The notes beneath the pieces were generated by a model. The model did no database searches. It was given only the letters and a program-made list of their open reading frames with translations, and was not told where the DNA came from. This document shows positions 21,495 to 23,618 of a stretch of DNA of 23,618 nucleotides, piece after piece. The DNA comes from SZUA-186 sp041552135 (GTDB lineage Bacteria; Pseudomonadota; Gammaproteobacteria; UBA9214), in the NCBI GenBank assembly GCA_041552135.1, contig JBFELL010000025.1:1-23618 (forward strand). The letters run 5' to 3'. Position 1 is the first letter of the stretch. Every line of letters starts with the position of its first letter. The position numbers were made by a program, and so were the translations under genes.

Positions 21495-22841
21495 CTAGCG
21501 CTCCCCGGCATCCGCGCCGAAGAACGTCAGCATGCGTGCAACATAGTCGCGATGCTGCACGTTGCCCAGGTGCCCGCCACGGGGAAAGAGGGTTGCCCGG
21601 CTGCCGAAGGTCCTGGTGAGAAAATCGATATCCTCCGGCGTCAGTATGATCTCGTCGGCGTTTGAAATCACACCTATCTTGTCCGCCGTGGCGAGGTAGT
21701 CACGCAGTGCCGGCAAGCCGATATTCCCGATCAGCTGTTCCCTGCTGTCCTGCGGCCGCCGGCCTTTCCAGTAGGGCACCAGCAGGCGCTCGAAGTAATC
21801 GGTGAAACGCCACCAGAGCCCGCGCTTGAAGTACTGCTCGAGCGGCGTACCCAGTGTCAGTTCCTGCTGCCTCTCGACGACATGGCCCGTCGCGTTGAGC
21901 GCATCCACGGTGAAGACCAGCCCGGCGGAGCTGAAACGGAATGAGGCGCCGATCAGCGCCATGAGTTCCTCGCGCGTCAACGACTGTTCGCTTTCCTGGA
22001 ACTTGAACATGAAGGCCTCGTCGTCGAGCCTGATCATGCCGTGTTCCGTAAAGTACTCGGTGAACTTGCCAAACAGCCTGTTGTAGTAATCGTGGGCATT
22101 GTTCATGCCCGGGTCGCTGCCGACCAGGCTGTCGAGCCGCGAGGCCGAGGTGTAGAGGCTGACCGGCGGGTTCAGCAGCAAGACCTTGCGAAAACCGATC
22201 GCCCGTTCCTGCTCGTCCCGGTGGCTGACGAACGCCGCCTGCAGGCCGCCGAGGCTGTAGCCGGTGAGATAGACATCGGTGATCGATATCAGGTCTTTTA
22301 CCCGCGCCAGGGACATCTGCATGACCCGGTACAGATCCCGGGCATCCTCGTCGCTGATGCCCGGGAATTGCGATTCGGAGGCCGCGGTGATGAATTCGTA
22401 GCTGCTGGGCGAGGAGAGCGTGATGACATGGTACCCGGCCTGGTAGAAAACACGCTGCAGGTATCTCGCCGTCGAGGCACGGTGGCTTGCGCCGGTTCCG
22501 GCAATAACGAACAGCAGTGGTGCCGGGGCTTCCTGGTAAGCCAGGCTGAAGGCCAGGCGGCGTACCGACCGGAACAGCGGCGGCAGCTCGCGATCCGGAA
22601 ACACATCCAGCTCGAAGCTGTCCAGCCGCATGGGCTTCTTGTGCCGGAACCGGTGCCTGAGTTCCACCGGCGTGCCGCTCACGGTGGCCTCGAAGGGGTC
22701 GGCGATCGGGTAGACATACCCGGTCAGGTCGCCGGCCTGCAGGGTCGGTGCAAGCATCGGGAGCAGCGCCGCAAGCAGCCACGGCAGACTGCACCGCGAT
22801 TGCCGCAGGGATGAAGCCGGCGGATTCGGTTGGCGGTACAT
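21495..22841 (-). CDS. Secreted alpha/beta-hydrolase fold protein, co-operonic with mlaA
   Basis: A 448-residue protein with an N-terminal signal peptide (hydrophobic WLLAALLPMLAPTLQA, 21-36, with cleavage likely after A36), so probably periplasmic. The nucleophile elbow is GYSLGG with Ser196, an oxyanion-type strand precedes it (LLFVIAGTGASH, 109-120), and the C-terminal LFPRGGHLGN supplies the catalytic His. The acid is probably in ISNADEIILTPEDIDF. Substrate is unknown. The stop lies seven bases before the mlaA start, so co-transcription is very likely, and a lipase or acyl-ester role at the envelope is a fair inference. The start ATG 22841 has only a distant GGAG. Length and signal peptide argue against a cytosolic metabolic esterase. 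Confidence 0.85.
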   Translation of the reverse strand: MYRQPNPPASSLRQSRCSLPWLLAALLPMLAPTLQAGDLTGYVYPIADPFEATVSGTPVELRHRFRHKKPMRLDSFELDVFPDRELPPLFRSVRRLAFSLAYQEAPAPLLFVIAGTGASHRASTARYLQRVFYQAGYHVITLSSPSSYEFITAASESQFPGISDEDARDLYRVMQMSLARVKDLISITDVYLTGYSLGGLQAAFVSHRDEQERAIGFRKVLLLNPPVSLYTSASRLDSLVGSDPGMNNAHDYYNRLFGKFTEYFTEHGMIRLDDEAFMFKFQESEQSLTREELMALIGASFRFSSAGLVFTVDALNATGHVVERQQELTLGTPLEQYFKRGLWWRFTDYFERLLVPYWKGRRPQDSREQLIGNIGLPALRDYLATADKIGVISNADEIILTPEDIDFLTRTFGSRATLFPRGGHLGNVQHRDYVARMLTFFGADAGER

Positions 22842-22877
22842 CAGGCGAGCTGTACTCCCCGGGCGAATTGGCGCGTT

Positions 22878-23618
22878 TCAGTCCTCGGCGTTGAAGCTGC
22901 AGATGATGTAGCCGCCGGATTTCTCGTCGTGCTCGAGTTCGAGCAGCTTGCGCGCCTGCGCCTCCTCGAGCAGCTTGCCGAAGGTCCTGAAGCCGTGATA
23001 GGTCTCGCTGAAGCCGGGCTTGCGCCGCTTCAGGGCCTGCTTGACCATCGAGCCCCAGACCTTGTCCTGTTCGCCGCGCTCCTCGAACAGGTCGCCGACC
23101 ATTTCCATGACCAGGTCGATGGCCTCCTGCTGCTTTTCCTCGTCGGACTTTTCCTTTGCCTTTGCCGCCTTGCCCCGTGCCCCGGCCTTGCGTGACTTCG
23201 TCTGCTTTTTGCGGCGCTGTTTCTCCGCGCCGCGCACGAGGTCATCGTAGAAGATGAACTCGTCGCAGTTGGCGATCAGCAGGTCCGAGGTGGCGTTCTT
23301 GACGCCGACGCCGATCACCACCTTGTTGTTCTCGCGCAGCTTGCTGACCAGCGGTGAGAAGTCGGAGTCGCCGCTGATGACGACAAAGGTATCGACGTGT
23401 GCTTTCGTGTAGCACAGGTCAAGGGCATCGACGACCATGCGGATGTCGGCCGAGTTCTTGCCGGACATGCGCACGTGCGGAATCTCGATCAGCTCGAACG
23501 CCGCCTCGTGCATGGCGGCCTTGAACTCCTTGTAGCGGTCCCAGTCGCAATAGGCCTTCTTGACGACGATGCTGCCCTTGAGCAGCAGGCGCTCGAGCAC
23601 CTTCTGGATATCGAACGC
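22878..23618 (-). CDS. NYN-domain (PIN-like) protein with helical C-terminal domain, N-terminus outside window
   Basis: NYN/LabA-like proteins are PIN-fold putative RNases. The reading frame is open to the window edge (first residues AFDIQK), so the usual N-terminal aspartate strand lies outside. In-window acidic sites are NSADIRMVVDALDL and VVISGDSDFSPLV, followed by VIGVGVKNATSDLLIANCDEFIFYDDL. These are the typical metal-site motifs. A Lys/Arg-rich linker (KQRRKKQTKSRKAGARGKAAKAK) follows. The final 90 residues, AIDLVMEMVGDLFEERGEQD to ARKLLELEHDE, look like the OST-HTH/LOTUS module often paired with NYN and thought to bind RNA. It is preceded on the same strand by genes outside the window and followed after 36 bp by the hydrolase. 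Confidence 0.88.
   Translation of the reverse strand, partial: AFDIQKVLERLLLKGSIVVKKAYCDWDRYKEFKAAMHEAAFELIEIPHVRMSGKNSADIRMVVDALDLCYTKAHVDTFVVISGDSDFSPLVSKLRENNKVVIGVGVKNATSDLLIANCDEFIFYDDLVRGAEKQRRKKQTKSRKAGARGKAAKAKEKSDEEKQQEAIDLVMEMVGDLFEERGEQDKVWGSMVKQALKRRKPGFSETYHGFRTFGKLLEEAQARKLLELEHDEKSGGYIICSFNAED

Noticed and set aside
1..23618. CRISPR arrays, tRNA or rRNA genes, insertion sequences, prophage
   Set aside because: No regularly spaced repeats, cloverleaf, rRNA-like or transposase sequence was seen on either strand.

Overview
This window looks like chromosomal DNA of a GC-rich gammaproteobacterium, probably of the sulfur-oxidising or purple-sulfur (Chromatiales-like) sphere. That placement is an inference from protein flavour (MetA, NhaA, HypF, MlaA, LexA, pyruvate phosphate dikinase) and from a palindromic repeat of the kind scattered in such genomes. 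No rRNA, tRNA, CRISPR array, phage or insertion sequence was recognised. All genes are housekeeping or stress genes on both strands.

Layout. 1-1157 (-): phosphoglucomutase, cut by the window edge. 1158-1473: divergent intergenic region with an orphan intrinsic terminator abutting an FNR/ANR-like box. 1474-2385 (+): polyphosphate kinase 2. 2400-2700 (-): decayed remnant of a glucose-6-phosphate 1-epimerase. 2926-4883 (+): P-loop ATPase and homoserine O-succinyltransferase as a two-gene operon. 5055-6218 (+): unrecognised 387-residue protein, preceded by a REP-like palindrome. 6364-8694 (+): HypF without other hyp genes. 8787-10619 (-): CBS-domain protein and an ArsB/NhaD-type transporter, 3 bp apart. 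10886-13666 (-): pyruvate phosphate dikinase. 13667-14397: 731 bp holding two related palindromes and a broken small exported-protein gene. 14398-15792 (-): NhaA. 15901-19700 (-): MrfB-like exonuclease and MrfA-like DUF1998 helicase. 19701-19973: divergent control region with SOS-like operators and REP-like hairpins. 19974-20588 (+): LexA. 20696-22841 (-): alpha/beta hydrolase and MlaA lipoprotein. 22878-23618 (-): NYN-domain protein, cut by the window edge.

The most interesting part is 15901-20588. A helicase and a DEDD exonuclease matching the Bacillus subtilis MrfA/MrfB mitomycin-repair pair lie divergent from a non-Escherichia-like LexA. The helicase promoter carries a GTTC-N7-GTTC element exactly between its -35 and -10 boxes. 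That is the alphaproteobacterial type of SOS box, not the CTGT-N8-ACAG box usual in gammaproteobacteria. Four half-sites form a mirror-symmetric operator. The simplest reading is a LexA-controlled MrfAB crosslink-repair operon using a non-canonical SOS operator.

A second theme is energy metabolism (phosphoglucomutase, PPK2, pyruvate phosphate dikinase), with ppk2 carrying a plausible low-oxygen promoter. A third is ion and envelope homeostasis (NhaA, CBS/NhaD-type transporter, MlaA with a hydrolase).
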